The position numbers and the translations under genes are program-made. A DNA stretch of 27,649 nucleotides from contig CANHKJ010000004.1 in the NCBI GenBank assembly GCA_947460915.1, positions 1 to 27,649 on the forward strand. The letters run 5' to 3'. Position 1 is the first letter of the stretch. Each line of letters begins with the position of its first letter. Source of the stretch: Verrucomicrobiia bacterium (GTDB lineage Bacteria; Verrucomicrobiota; Verrucomicrobiia; Verrucomicrobiales; Akkermansiaceae). Under the pieces are notes generated by a model that was given only the letters and a program-made list of their open reading frames with translations, was not told where the DNA came from and made no database searches. This document shows positions 1 to 8,000 of the stretch, one piece after another.

Positions 1-2
1 CA

Positions 3-140
3 AAGAACCTATCAACAGTGCGCAGAATCGTGATGAACCTACTCAAAATCGACAAAACCTATAACAAAAGCACTCCCAAAAAACGGATGAGAGCTTTGAT
101 TGATAAGAAATACAGAGAACTCCTCCTCTCCCTAGCTTGA
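3..140 (+). pseudogene. ISAs1-like transposase, C-terminal fragment
   Basis: The frame starting at base 3 is open from the window edge to a TGA at 138-140. It encodes a 45-residue tail beginning KNLSTVRRIVMNLLKIDKT. The pattern NL-x-x-(L/V)RR-x-x-x-NLL-x-x-D followed by a basic stretch and a Leu-rich end is how ISAs1 (H-repeat-associated) transposases finish. A CCCTG at 144-148, just after the stop, could be the outer end of the right inverted repeat, but only one end is in view. Whether the rest of the element is intact lies outside the window, so this may be the end of a complete insertion sequence rather than a remnant. The family assignment is from motif memory. Confidence 0.6.
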
Positions 141-181
141 TCGCCCTGGATCAAAAAGCCGTTCTTGGTGCTTGAATCAAT

Positions 182-400
182 ATGAAATCATTGTATATTG
201 ATTCCACGAGCGTTGCAGAATTGAAAGAGAATATTCGCAAATTATCGACTGAAGAGAGGTGAGAATTAGCGGCATTTCTTGTCACCCTACGACATGATGC
301 GATTCCCGATTACCGCGAAAATTTAACGAGTTTGATCGATGATTCTAACGAAGATCATTGGGTGACAATCGAGGAGTTGGACAAGCGATTGAATTCATGA
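182..400 (+). pseudogene. Antitoxin-like addiction-module protein, broken by an in-frame stop
   Basis: From ATG 182 the frame reads 72 codons to TGA 398-400, with one premature TGA at 260-262 (codon 27). The context is STEER-stop-ELAAFLVTLRHD. Small antitoxins of this type have a Trp at that place (EERWELAAFL), so a single TGG to TGA change explains the stop. The tail HWVTIEELDKRLNS is also typical. These proteins pair with RelE/ParE-type toxins, and the remnant of such a toxin follows with an ATGA overlap. The stop would leave 26 residues, so the antitoxin is probably dead. Readthrough cannot be excluded from sequence alone. Confidence 0.6.
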
Positions 401-655
401 AGGGTGAACCATTGCTTTTACTCGTATCAATGAGAGTTGTGGAGTTTCTGAGAGACTCCCCGTAAACAGAAATCTTTGATTCGAAAAACGATTGCAGAAA
501 TCGAAAGCGATCCAAGTGGTGTAGGTGATCATTTGGATCATGATTTCATAGGTCGTATGGTTCATATTAAAATCATCGAAGAATAAGCGATTGTTTACTG
601 GGTAGATCATGCTGATCGACACATTAAAATTCTCGATATTCACTCGATTGATTGA
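397..655 (+). pseudogene. RelE/ParE-superfamily toxin, frameshifted and nonsense-mutated
   Basis: The ATG at 397 overlaps the antitoxin stop (ATGA). The first frame gives MRVVEFLRDSP and stops at a TAA near 466. One frame over, coding continues as RKQKSLIRKTIAEIESDP, then a segment containing GRMVHIKIIEE, a TAA at 584-586, then AIVYWVDHADRHIKILDIHS and TGA at 653-655. The layout (helical N-terminus, R-x-x-I-x-x-x-I-x-E-I-x-x-DP, then strands with the 'VYWVDH...IKILDIH' ending) is that of RelE/ParE mRNA interferase or gyrase toxins. At least one frameshift and one nonsense codon make it inactive. Both members of the pair are decayed. Confidence 0.6.
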
Positions 656-688
656 TCGATACAACCTGATCTCGAGTCAAAGCAGTTT

Positions 689-2173
689 TTACGGCAAGTT
701 CGTGCTTCCCATCAGATAACGATCACACTCTCTCGCAGCTCCGCGGCCTTCGTTGAAGGCCCAGACGACGAGGGATTGGCCACGGCGGCAGTCGCCAGCG
801 GCGAAGACTTTTTCGATGCTGGTGGTGTATTTCTCGTGCTCGGCAAGGATGTTGCTGCGGGCATCGCGATCGACATTGAGGGCATCGAGCAGCGGTTGCT
901 CAGGGCCGAGGAAGCCCATGGCGAGCAAGACGAGCTCAGCGGGCATGATTTTCTCGGTGCTGGGAATGTTTTTCGGGATGAACTGACCTTGTTCGTTCTT
1001 GCTCCACTCGACCTGGACGGTGTGCACGGCTTTGACGTTGCCGTTTTCGTCGCCTTCAAATTTGGTGGCGGTGGTGGTATAGATCCGTGGATCGCTGCCG
1101 TTGACGGCCTCGGCTTCTTCCTGGCCGTAGTCCATTTTATAAACCTTGGGCCATTCGGGCCATGGGTTGTTGGCTGCGCGTTCGTTGGGAGGCTTGGGCA
1201 GGAGTTCCAACTGGCAAACACTGACGCAGCCATGGCGAAGGGAGGTTCCGACGCAGTCAGTGCCAGTATCGCCGCCGCCGATGATGACGACGTTCTTTTT
1301 CTCGGCTGTGATGAAATTTTCGCGTGGCGCATCATCGAGCACGGCTTGTGTGTTTGCGGTGAGGAATTCCATGGCGAAGTGGATGCCTTTGAGCTGGCGT
1401 CCTTCGATCGGCAAATCGCGAGGCTTGGTGGCTCCTGTACAGACGACAACGGCATCGTAGTCTTTGAGCAATTTTTCGGCGGGGATGTCGACACCGATAT
1501 TGGCGTTGCATACAAATTTCACGCCTTCGTCTTCGAGCAGGCTAATGCGGCGCAGCACGACTTCTTTTTTGTCGAGCTTCATGTTAGGAATGCCATACAT
1601 GAGCAAGCCACCGGGACGGTCGGCACGTTCGTAAACCGTGACAAGGTGGCCTGCTTGGTTGAGCTGAGCCGCTGCGGAAAGACCCGCAGGGCCCGAACCG
1701 ATGACGGCAACACGTTTGCCGGTGCGTTTGGCGGGAGCTTTGGCTACAACCCAGCCTTCTTCCCAGCCTTTATCGATGATCGAGACCTCGATGTTTTTGA
1801 TGGTTACAGGAGGGTTGTTCATGCCGAGCACGCAAGAACCTTCGCAAGGAGCTGGGCAGACGCGACCGGTGAATTCTGGGAAATTGTTGGTTTTGTGAAG
1901 GCGATCGAGTGCATCACGCCACAGACCTCGATAAACGAGATCGTTGAATTCAGGGATGAGGTTGTTGATCGGGCAGCCCGATGCCATGCCTGAGATCAAT
2001 TTGCCTTGATGGCAAAATGGCACGCCGCAATCCATGCAGCGTGAGCCCTGGGTGCGGAGTTTTTCTTCCGGCATGTGAAGGTGGATTTCCTTCCAGTCTT
2101 TGATGCGCTCGAGGGGCGAGCGGTCGGCTGGTAGCTCGCGTTGAAATTCCATGAATCCGGTTGGTTTGCCCAT
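689..2173 (-). CDS. gltD: Glutamate synthase (NADPH) small/beta subunit
   Basis: This 494-residue protein is the electron-input subunit of bacterial glutamate synthase. It oxidises NADPH at FAD and passes electrons through iron-sulfur clusters to GltB, for the reductive amination of 2-oxoglutarate. Cysteines 46, 49, 54, 67 and 106, 110, 114 form the N-terminal low-potential [4Fe-4S] ligand region. The FAD Rossmann motif VAVIGSGPAGLSAA is at about 156-169, the NAD(P)H Rossmann motif VVIIGGGDTGTD at about 295-306, and the C-terminal FAD motif VFAAGDCRRGQSLVVWA follows. The length is normal. It is the last gene of the gltB operon, 173 bases after the intervening GxxExxY gene. No Shine-Dalgarno is visible, and a repeat copy begins only 7 bases upstream of its ATG. 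No terminator is evident after its stop. Confidence 0.96.
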   Translation of the reverse strand: MGKPTGFMEFQRELPADRSPLERIKDWKEIHLHMPEEKLRTQGSRCMDCGVPFCHQGKLISGMASGCPINNLIPEFNDLVYRGLWRDALDRLHKTNNFPEFTGRVCPAPCEGSCVLGMNNPPVTIKNIEVSIIDKGWEEGWVVAKAPAKRTGKRVAVIGSGPAGLSAAAQLNQAGHLVTVYERADRPGGLLMYGIPNMKLDKKEVVLRRISLLEDEGVKFVCNANIGVDIPAEKLLKDYDAVVVCTGATKPRDLPIEGRQLKGIHFAMEFLTANTQAVLDDAPRENFITAEKKNVVIIGGGDTGTDCVGTSLRHGCVSVCQLELLPKPPNERAANNPWPEWPKVYKMDYGQEEAEAVNGSDPRIYTTTATKFEGDENGNVKAVHTVQVEWSKNEQGQFIPKNIPSTEKIMPAELVLLAMGFLGPEQPLLDALNVDRDARSNILAEHEKYTTSIEKVFAAGDCRRGQSLVVWAFNEGRGAARECDRYLMGSTNLP

Positions 2174-2180
2174 AATGTGA

Positions 2181-2257
2181 AGAGAGAAGAAGGTTAGATT
2201 AAACGCTAAGGTCGGGAAGACGCTAAGACGCGAAGTTTTTTATTTTGTGTGGTTGAG
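2181..2257. repeat. Repeat copy 1 (direct), carries a remnant GxxExxY 3' end
   Basis: A 77-base block that is nearly identical to 2289-2364. It starts AGAGAGAAGAAGGTTAGATT, continues through AACGCTAAGGTCGGGAAG, and ends GTGTGGTTGAG. On the minus strand its end decodes as LNHTK-stop (2240-2257), against LNHTT-stop at the end of the intact GxxExxY gene. The copy therefore includes the last codons of a second, otherwise missing, GxxExxY gene. It lies 7 bases upstream of the gltD start. Confidence 0.85.
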
Positions 2258-2288
2258 GTCCGTGTCTGGATGCTGTTTATGTTGAGAA

Positions 2289-2364
2289 AGAGAGAAGAAG
2301 TTTAGATTAAACGCTAAGGTCGGGAAGGCGCTAAGACGCGAAGTTTTTATGTTGTGTGGTTGAG
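2289..2364. repeat. Repeat copy 2 (direct), overlaps the 3' end of the GxxExxY gene
   Basis: This 76-base partner of the block at 2181-2257 differs by a few substitutions and one T in a T-run. Its right part is the last five codons and stop of the intact GxxExxY gene. Its left part contains the 39-base arm (2305-2343) that is repeated in inverted orientation upstream of the same gene. Confidence 0.85.
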
Positions 2365-2736
2365 CACCATGCGAGTGATGCCGTTTTTGATGAGAGGGGT
2401 GTAAAAGTTAATCAGGTATCCAAGCGTGATTTTGCTGAAACGTAGGTATGTTAGAAGTTGTGCTTTGTGAACTTGTAAAATTTCTTCGACAGATTTGAGC
2501 TCAACGATAACAGAATCATTGACAACTATGTCGAGGCGATAGGCCGTTTCAATCGTGAGGCTTTCATATTGAATCGATTGAGGTTTTTGTCGTTCGATCG
2601 TGTAACCTCGATTTTCCAATTCGTAAGCGAGACAAGCTTCATAGGCGGATTCGAGTAGTCCAGGTCCAAGAGTGGTATGAATCTTGAAGCTGGAATCTAC
2701 TATATCTCTACCTATTTTTTCTTTATCTACTTTCAT
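2347..2736 (-). CDS. GxxExxY family protein (PD-(D/E)XK-like, PDDEXK_3)
   Basis: A 129-residue protein with the name-giving motif in GPGLLESAYEACLAYEL at residues about 24-40. It then has a nuclease-like core YRLDIVVNDSVIVELKSV around 66-83, in which the Asp and the Glu-x-Lys fit the PD-(D/E)XK pattern. The C-terminal LGYLINF and NGITRMV segments are also typical. The family is assigned to the PD-(D/E)XK fold, but no established biological role is known to me. The ATG is 51 bases after the gltB stop and the gene is in the operon direction, so it should be co-transcribed. Its upstream leader and its downstream flank are inverted copies of the same 39-base repeat. The key residues are intact, so it is not a pseudogene. 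Confidence 0.88.
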   Translation of the reverse strand: MKVDKEKIGRDIVDSSFKIHTTLGPGLLESAYEACLAYELENRGYTIERQKPQSIQYESLTIETAYRLDIVVNDSVIVELKSVEEILQVHKAQLLTYLRFSKITLGYLINFYTPLIKNGITRMVLNHTT

Positions 2737-2737
2737 C

Positions 2738-2776
2738 CTTTGCGTCTTTGCGACTTTGAGATCTTAGCGTTTGATC
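2738..2776. repeat. Right inverted-repeat arm upstream of the GxxExxY gene
   Basis: On the minus strand this reads GATCAAACGCTAAGATCTCA and then AAGTCGCAAAGACGCAAAG. It ends two bases before the GxxExxY ATG and begins just after the gltB stop. It pairs with the arm at 2305-2343 and with the extra copy at 2197-2235. The CGCAAAGACGCAAAG motif recalls intergenic repeats that I remember beside GxxExxY and S23-type genes in several phyla. That link is recollection, not shown here. Confidence 0.75.
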
Positions 2777-2787
2777 AAACATCTGCA

Positions 2788-5700
2788 TCAACCTCCTCCG
2801 AGGCGAGCTTGGTCTTTGGCGTTGGACTCGAAGGCTGCAATGAGTGCGGCTTCGCCGGTGAGACCTTCGCTTTCGGCTTTGGCGATGGCTTGGAGCATGC
2901 GTTTGTAGTCGCGGGGCATGACTTTGACAAACTTCGGCAGGTAGCCTTTCCAATCGGCGAGGATTTTGTTGGCTTTCTGGCTGAGAGTGATGTCGGCATG
3001 CTTCTGAATCAAGGCGCGTAGGCTGTCGATGTCGTCCTCGTCAGTGACGGGTTCGATGTCGACCATCGATTTGTTGCAGCGGGTGGCAAAATCCCCAGTT
3101 TCATCGAGGATGTAGGCTTCGCCACCGCTCATGCCTGCGGCGAAGTTGCGGCCTGTGGTGCCTAGCACGACAACTTTTCCGCCGGTCATGTATTCGCAAC
3201 CGTGATCGCCGATGCCTTCGACGACTGTGTGCACACCAGAGTTCCGCACGGCGAAACGTTCGCCTGCGACACCGCGCACGAAGAGTTCGCCGCTGGTTGC
3301 ACCGTAGAGTGCAACGTTGCCGATGATGATGTTTTCTTCGGCCGCGAATGTGGCTTTGGCGTCAGGGTAAATGGCGATGCGTCCTCCGCTGAGGCCTTTG
3401 CCGACGTAGTCGTTGGCGTCGCCTTCGACTTCGAGCGTGATGCCTTTCGGGATGAAAGCGCCGATGCTCTGGCCCGCAGAACCGCGGAACTGGAGGTGGA
3501 TGGTGTCATCGGGCAGACCGTGCCAATGGCGTTTGGTCACCTCGTTGCCAACAATCGTGCCGACGACGCGGTCGGTGTTGATGATTGGCAGCTTAGCATG
3601 GACTTTTTCGCCTTTCTCGATGGCAGGTTTGCACAGATCGAGCAACTTGGTGATGTCCATGGATTTCTCCAAGCCGTGATCTTGAGTCTCGGTGCAGAAG
3701 CGACCGACCTCGGGACCAGCGGGTGGGGAATAGAGGATTTTCGAGAGGTCGATGCCCTTGGCTTTCCAGTGGTCGACGGCATGTTTTGGCTCCAAAACAT
3801 CGGTGCGTCCAACCATGTCGGTGAGCTTGCGGAAGCCGAGTTCGGCCATAAGTTCGCGCACTTCTTGGGCGATGAACTTCATGAAATTGACCGCGTGATC
3901 GGGATCGCCGGTGAATTTTTTGCGCAGCTCAGGGTCTTGCGTGGCGACGCCGACGGGGCAGGTATTGAGATGGCAAACGCGCATCATGATGCAGCCGAGC
4001 GATACCAGTGGCGCGGTGGCAAAGCCAAATTCTTCGGCTCCGAGCAAGGCGGCGATGATCACATCGCGACCTGTTTTGAGCTGACCATCGGTCTCAACGG
4101 CGATACGTGAGCGCAAGTTATTTAAAACAAGCGTTTGATGGGTTTCGGCAAGACCGAGTTCCCATGGCAGACCGGCGTGTTTGATCGAAGTTTGCGGAGA
4201 CGCACCTGTGCCACCGTCGAATCCGGAAATCAGCACCACATCGGCATGGGCTTTGGCCACACCAGCGGCGATGGTTCCGACACCGACTTCGCTGACGAGC
4301 TTGACGCTGACGCGAGCGGCGCGGTTGGCATTTTTCAGGTCGTGAATGAGCTCAGCAAGGTCCTCAATCGAGTAAATGTCGTGGTGCGGAGGAGGGGAAA
4401 TGAGTCCGACGCCAGGAGTGGAGTGACGGGTTTTGGCGATCCAAGGATAGACTTTTCCGCCAGGAAGCTGACCACCTTCACCGGGTTTAGCGCCTTGAGC
4501 GAGCTTGATTTGCAGCTCGCGAGCTTGGGTAAGATAGAGGCTGGTCACGCCGAAACGTCCGGACGCGACTTGCTTGATCGCACTGTTTTTAGAGTCGCCG
4601 CGCTCATTGGTCCAAGTAAAACGCTCGGGGTCCTCACCACCTTCGCCGGTGTTGGATTTCCCGCCGACGCGGTTCATGGCGATGGCGAGGGCCTCGTGGG
4701 CTTCGCCAGAAATCGATCCGTAGCTCATGGCTCCGGATTTGAAACGCTTGAGGATATCCTCGATCGACTCAACTTCTTCGATCGGCACAGGAGTGCGTTG
4801 CTTGAAGTCAAGAAGCCCGCGCAGCGTGAAATGCTGCTTGGTTTGCTCATTGACCAAGTTCGAGTAGGTCTTGAAGGTATTGTAGTTGCCCGTGCGCACG
4901 GCGCTTTGCAGCGAGTGAATGACTTGTGGGCTGAATAAGTGAGCCTCGCCTTCGGCTCGCCATTGGTATTCGCCGCCGACTTCCAGAGCCTCGGTGTGAC
5001 CTGATTGCTCCGAGTAAGCGCGGTTGTGGCGCTCCAAGGTTTCTGTTGTGATGGCTTGTAAATCCGAGCCCTCGATGCGGGTGGCGGTGCCAGAGAAGAA
5101 CTTATCGACCACTTTTTGTTGGAGTCCGACGCATTCGAAAATCTGCGCGCCGAGGTAACTTTGGATCGTGGAAATACCGATTTTAGATGCAACTTTGACG
5201 ATGCCCTTGGTGGCGGATTTGATGAAATTCTTGCAAGCTGTGTAGTGATCGACGCCGACGAGTAGACCTTGTTTGATCATGTCATCGAGTGTTTCGAAGG
5301 CCATGTAAGGATTGATCGCGCCGCAGCCGTAGCCGACGAGTGTGCAGAAATGGTGCACTTCACGGGGTTCGCCCGATTCCAAAACGAGGCCGACTTTGGT
5401 GCGTTTGCCCTCGCGAATCAGGAAATGGTGCAGACCCGAAACGGCGAGCAGAGCAGGCATGGCGGCGTGATTGTCATCGATGCCACGGTCGCTCAAAATG
5501 ATCAGATTCATGCCTGCATCGATGTGCAAGCTCGCCTGACGGCAAAGTTCCTCAAAGGCGCTTTCGAGTCCTTTGGCCCCTTGGCTGGGGTCGAACAAAA
5601 TCGGCAGAGTCACCGAGCGGAATTCGCCTTGGGCGACATGCTTCAGCTTGGCGAGTTCTTCATTGGAAATGATCGGCGATTGCAGTTCGATCAAGTAAGC

Positions 5701-7377
5701 ACTCTCGGGCTTAGGATCGAGCAAGTTGCGCTCAGGTCCGATGGTGGTGACCGAAGATGTCACGATTTCCTCGCGAATGCAGTCAATCGGCGGGTTGGTG
5801 ACCTGCGCAAACAGTTGCTTGAAATAGTCGTATAAAAGTTTCGACTTGTTCGATAGCACCGCGAGCGGGATGTCGGTGCCCATGGCGCCAGTGGCCTCGA
5901 CACCGTCTTTGGCCATCGGCAAAAGAATTTTCCGCTGATCTTCGAAGGTGTAACCAAAGGCGTGTTGGCGCTGATTTAGAGTTTCGTGATTGATCGTGGG
6001 AACGGATGGTGCGGCAGCAACGTCGGAAAGTTTGATGAGATTTTCATCGAGCCATTGACGATACGGTTGCTCCGAGGCGATGCGTTCCTTGATTTCCTTA
6101 TCCGGGACAATGCGGCCTTCTTGCATGTCAACGATGAACATGCGACCGGGCTGCAAGCGACCTTTGTGGGCGATGTTTTCGGGAGGAATCGGCAATACAC
6201 CGGCTTCCGAGGCCATGATCACGTAGTCGTCTTTGGTAACATAGTAACGCGAGGGGCGCAGACCATTGCGGTCGAGCGTGGCGCCGATCATTGTGCCATC
6301 CGTGAAAGCTACCGATGCAGGACCGTCCCAAGGCTCCATGAGACAGGAGTGGAATTGATAAAAGGCTTTTTTCTCCTCGCTCATCGATTCGTGACCGAAC
6401 CATGGCTCAGGGATCATCATCATCATCGCGTGGGGCAGGGAACGACCGCCCATGACGAGCAATTCGAATACGTTATCGAACTTGGCCGAGTCCGAACCAT
6501 CTTCATTGACGATGGGCTGAATGCGTTTGATATCGTCGCCGAAAAGGGGGCTTTCCAAGAGTGGCTGACGGGCATTCATCCAGTTCACGTTGCCGCGCAG
6601 GGTGTTGATTTCTCCGTTGTGGGCGATGTAGCGGAATGGATGTGCGCGCTCCCAGCTCGGGAAAGTATTGGTCGAAAAGCGCGAGTGCACCAGAGCGATT
6701 GCGGTATCCATGTCGGGGTCTTGGAGATCGACAAAATACTTGCCAACCTGCTCCGGCATCAACATGCCTTTATAGATTGCAGTGCGCGATGAAAGGCTTG
6801 AGCAATACCAGAACGAATCGTGACCACCGCTGCGAATGCGGAAATAGCTGGTTTTGCGGAGGATGAAAAGTTTCCGCTCGAAGGAAAGATCGTCGGTGCA
6901 GTTTTCGGGACGAGCGATGAACACCTGACGCATGAACGGCTCGCTGGCGATGGCGGAATTTCCGAGCGATGAATTGTCGGTCGGCACGTCACGCCAGCCG
7001 AGAACGACCAAGCCTGTTTGTGCAGCAACTTGTTCAAAAAGCGCTTCAGTCGCCTTGCGAACATGCGGATCTGGGGACATGTAGGCCATGCCGAGACCGT
7101 ATTGTCCTGCTTCAGGAAGCGTAAAGCCAAGGCCTGCGGTGGCCTTTTGTAAAAACTTATGCGGAACCTGAATCAAAATGCCAGCACCGTCGCCGGTGTT
7201 GGTTTCGCATCCGCATGCACCGCGGTGGTCCATGTTGACTAGCACTGTGAGCGCCTGCCCGATGATTTCGTGCGCTCGTTTCCCCTTCATTTGGCAAATA
7301 AATCCGACGCCGCAGGCATCGTGCTCAAATTGGGGATCGTAGAGGCCTTGTTTCTCAGGTAGTCCGTTGTAGCTCAT
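2788..7377 (-). CDS. gltB: Glutamate synthase large/alpha subunit
   Basis: This 1529-residue protein hydrolyses glutamine in an N-terminal class II amidotransferase domain and channels ammonia to an FMN site, where 2-oxoglutarate becomes glutamate. Cys22 in HDACGVGFI is the expected N-terminal nucleophile after removal of a propeptide, which at 21 residues is short. The amidotransferase domain runs to about residue 430, followed by the central domain. The FMN barrel (about 800-1180) carries GEGGEDP, the PGEGGQLPG loop and the cluster cysteines C1129, C1135 and C1140 (C-x5-C-x4-C). The C-terminal GXGXG beta-helix (about 1250-1460) contains repeated GGRIAIYP and GGKVVVLG turns. It is first in the operon. 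No Shine-Dalgarno is visible before the ATG. Confidence 0.97.
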   Translation of the reverse strand: MSYNGLPEKQGLYDPQFEHDACGVGFICQMKGKRAHEIIGQALTVLVNMDHRGACGCETNTGDGAGILIQVPHKFLQKATAGLGFTLPEAGQYGLGMAYMSPDPHVRKATEALFEQVAAQTGLVVLGWRDVPTDNSSLGNSAIASEPFMRQVFIARPENCTDDLSFERKLFILRKTSYFRIRSGGHDSFWYCSSLSSRTAIYKGMLMPEQVGKYFVDLQDPDMDTAIALVHSRFSTNTFPSWERAHPFRYIAHNGEINTLRGNVNWMNARQPLLESPLFGDDIKRIQPIVNEDGSDSAKFDNVFELLVMGGRSLPHAMMMMIPEPWFGHESMSEEKKAFYQFHSCLMEPWDGPASVAFTDGTMIGATLDRNGLRPSRYYVTKDDYVIMASEAGVLPIPPENIAHKGRLQPGRMFIVDMQEGRIVPDKEIKERIASEQPYRQWLDENLIKLSDVAAAPSVPTINHETLNQRQHAFGYTFEDQRKILLPMAKDGVEATGAMGTDIPLAVLSNKSKLLYDYFKQLFAQVTNPPIDCIREEIVTSSVTTIGPERNLLDPKPESAYLIELQSPIISNEELAKLKHVAQGEFRSVTLPILFDPSQGAKGLESAFEELCRQASLHIDAGMNLIILSDRGIDDNHAAMPALLAVSGLHHFLIREGKRTKVGLVLESGEPREVHHFCTLVGYGCGAINPYMAFETLDDMIKQGLLVGVDHYTACKNFIKSATKGIVKVASKIGISTIQSYLGAQIFECVGLQQKVVDKFFSGTATRIEGSDLQAITTETLERHNRAYSEQSGHTEALEVGGEYQWRAEGEAHLFSPQVIHSLQSAVRTGNYNTFKTYSNLVNEQTKQHFTLRGLLDFKQRTPVPIEEVESIEDILKRFKSGAMSYGSISGEAHEALAIAMNRVGGKSNTGEGGEDPERFTWTNERGDSKNSAIKQVASGRFGVTSLYLTQARELQIKLAQGAKPGEGGQLPGGKVYPWIAKTRHSTPGVGLISPPPHHDIYSIEDLAELIHDLKNANRAARVSVKLVSEVGVGTIAAGVAKAHADVVLISGFDGGTGASPQTSIKHAGLPWELGLAETHQTLVLNNLRSRIAVETDGQLKTGRDVIIAALLGAEEFGFATAPLVSLGCIMMRVCHLNTCPVGVATQDPELRKKFTGDPDHAVNFMKFIAQEVRELMAELGFRKLTDMVGRTDVLEPKHAVDHWKAKGIDLSKILYSPPAGPEVGRFCTETQDHGLEKSMDITKLLDLCKPAIEKGEKVHAKLPIINTDRVVGTIVGNEVTKRHWHGLPDDTIHLQFRGSAGQSIGAFIPKGITLEVEGDANDYVGKGLSGGRIAIYPDAKATFAAEENIIIGNVALYGATSGELFVRGVAGERFAVRNSGVHTVVEGIGDHGCEYMTGGKVVVLGTTGRNFAAGMSGGEAYILDETGDFATRCNKSMVDIEPVTDEDDIDSLRALIQKHADITLSQKANKILADWKGYLPKFVKVMPRDYKRMLQAIAKAESEGLTGEAALIAAFESNAKDQARLGGG

Positions 7378-7525
7378 GTCAGGTGGTAGTGGAAGAAAGG
7401 GGGGGAAATAAAGGGGCGTTTGTGGAAAAAATCAAGCCAGAAAATCCGGTATGTCACGCGAAGTTCAATTTTTGGCTGTCAGGTTGTCGATGCTGACAAA
7501 AATGATTGATTCTGTTCCGAAAGTT

Positions 7526-7554
7526 TTCATGAAGAATTTCGATTTTCTTGTCAA
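7526..7554 (-). promoter_or_regulatory. Candidate sigma70 promoter for gltB
   Basis: On the minus strand a perfect TTGACA (7549-7554) is followed after 17 bases by CATGAA (7526-7531). That is a weak -10 with three of six consensus bases. It lies about 150 bases upstream of the gltB ATG in an AT-rich gap with no gene. The exact -35 and correct spacing support it, and the poor -10 weakens it. Confidence 0.3.
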
Positions 7555-7602
7555 GTTTGACGAGAAATACGCAAACTTTTCTATCGAACGGTGGGGAAAA
7601 GG

Positions 7603-7902
7603 TCATGCTTTGTCGAAAAGAGCTAATTTTCGATCAATCGCGAAGGTGCCGAAGGGGATCAGAGTGGCAATAAATGCCAAAACCGCCCATTTGAAGGATA
7701 GTTTGCCCTCAATCAGCGCGATGAGTATTAAAAGACACAAAATAATGAATAAAACACCGTGAATCATGCCATTGATGCGAACATATTCAGGTTTGTCGGC
7801 GAAATATTTCAATGGCATGGCGATGCCAAGCAGGGTAATGTAGGAGACTCCTTCGATGAATCCGACAAGGCGCACGCGGCCAATAGAAGTAGATGCTTTC
7901 AT
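7603..7902 (-). CDS. DUF3817 integral membrane protein
   Basis: A 99-residue protein with three predicted membrane segments at about 8-30, 43-64 and 70-88. The RLVGFIEGVSYITLL opening, then PEYVRINGMIHGVLFI, matches the DUF3817 (YdzA-like) family. The conserved Glu after GF and the N-G-x-x-HG-x-x-F motif are both present. The biochemical role of the family is unknown to me. It is transcribed divergently from the MauE-like gene across a 98-base gap, and convergently with nothing, since gltB lies downstream on the same strand 225 bases away. Both this and the divergent neighbour are small membrane proteins, but no functional link is shown. Confidence 0.85.
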   Translation of the reverse strand: MKASTSIGRVRLVGFIEGVSYITLLGIAMPLKYFADKPEYVRINGMIHGVLFIILCLLILIALIEGKLSFKWAVLAFIATLIPFGTFAIDRKLALFDKA

Positions 7903-8000
7903 AAAATACTGCGCGCATTCGATAATCGAGTTTGCGAAAAAATCAACCCATTCCGTGCCTATACTTGCACATTTTCCAGAAAAAGGTATGATCCACAGCC

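Larger units (their letters stand above)
2305..2776 (-). mobile_element. Putative GxxExxY cassette bounded by 39-base inverted repeats
   Basis: The plus-strand arm 2305-2343 (starts GATTAAACGCTAAG) and the minus-strand reading of 2738-2776 (starts GATCAAACGCTAAG) align without gaps and match at 31 of 39 positions by hand count. The two arms closely flank a single 129-codon gene, giving a compact unit of about 470 bases inside the gltB-gltD operon. No transposase and no clear target-site duplication are seen, so mobility is inferred from the symmetry and from the extra repeat copy at 2181-2257. If it moves, it must do so in trans or by recombination. Confidence 0.5.

Noticed and set aside
260..262. 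TGA in the antitoxin-like gene as programmed readthrough or selenocysteine
   Set aside because: The toxin partner is also broken at two places and there is no selenocysteine insertion-like hairpin evident, so decay is simpler.
776..1993. Long plus-strand open frame opposite gltD
   Set aside because: It is a shadow of gltD; it has no recognisable motifs and the opposite strand encodes a clear full-length enzyme.
7932..7965. TTGCGA and TATACT as a promoter for the MauE-like gene
   Set aside because: The spacing of 22 bases or more is too long for a sigma70 promoter.
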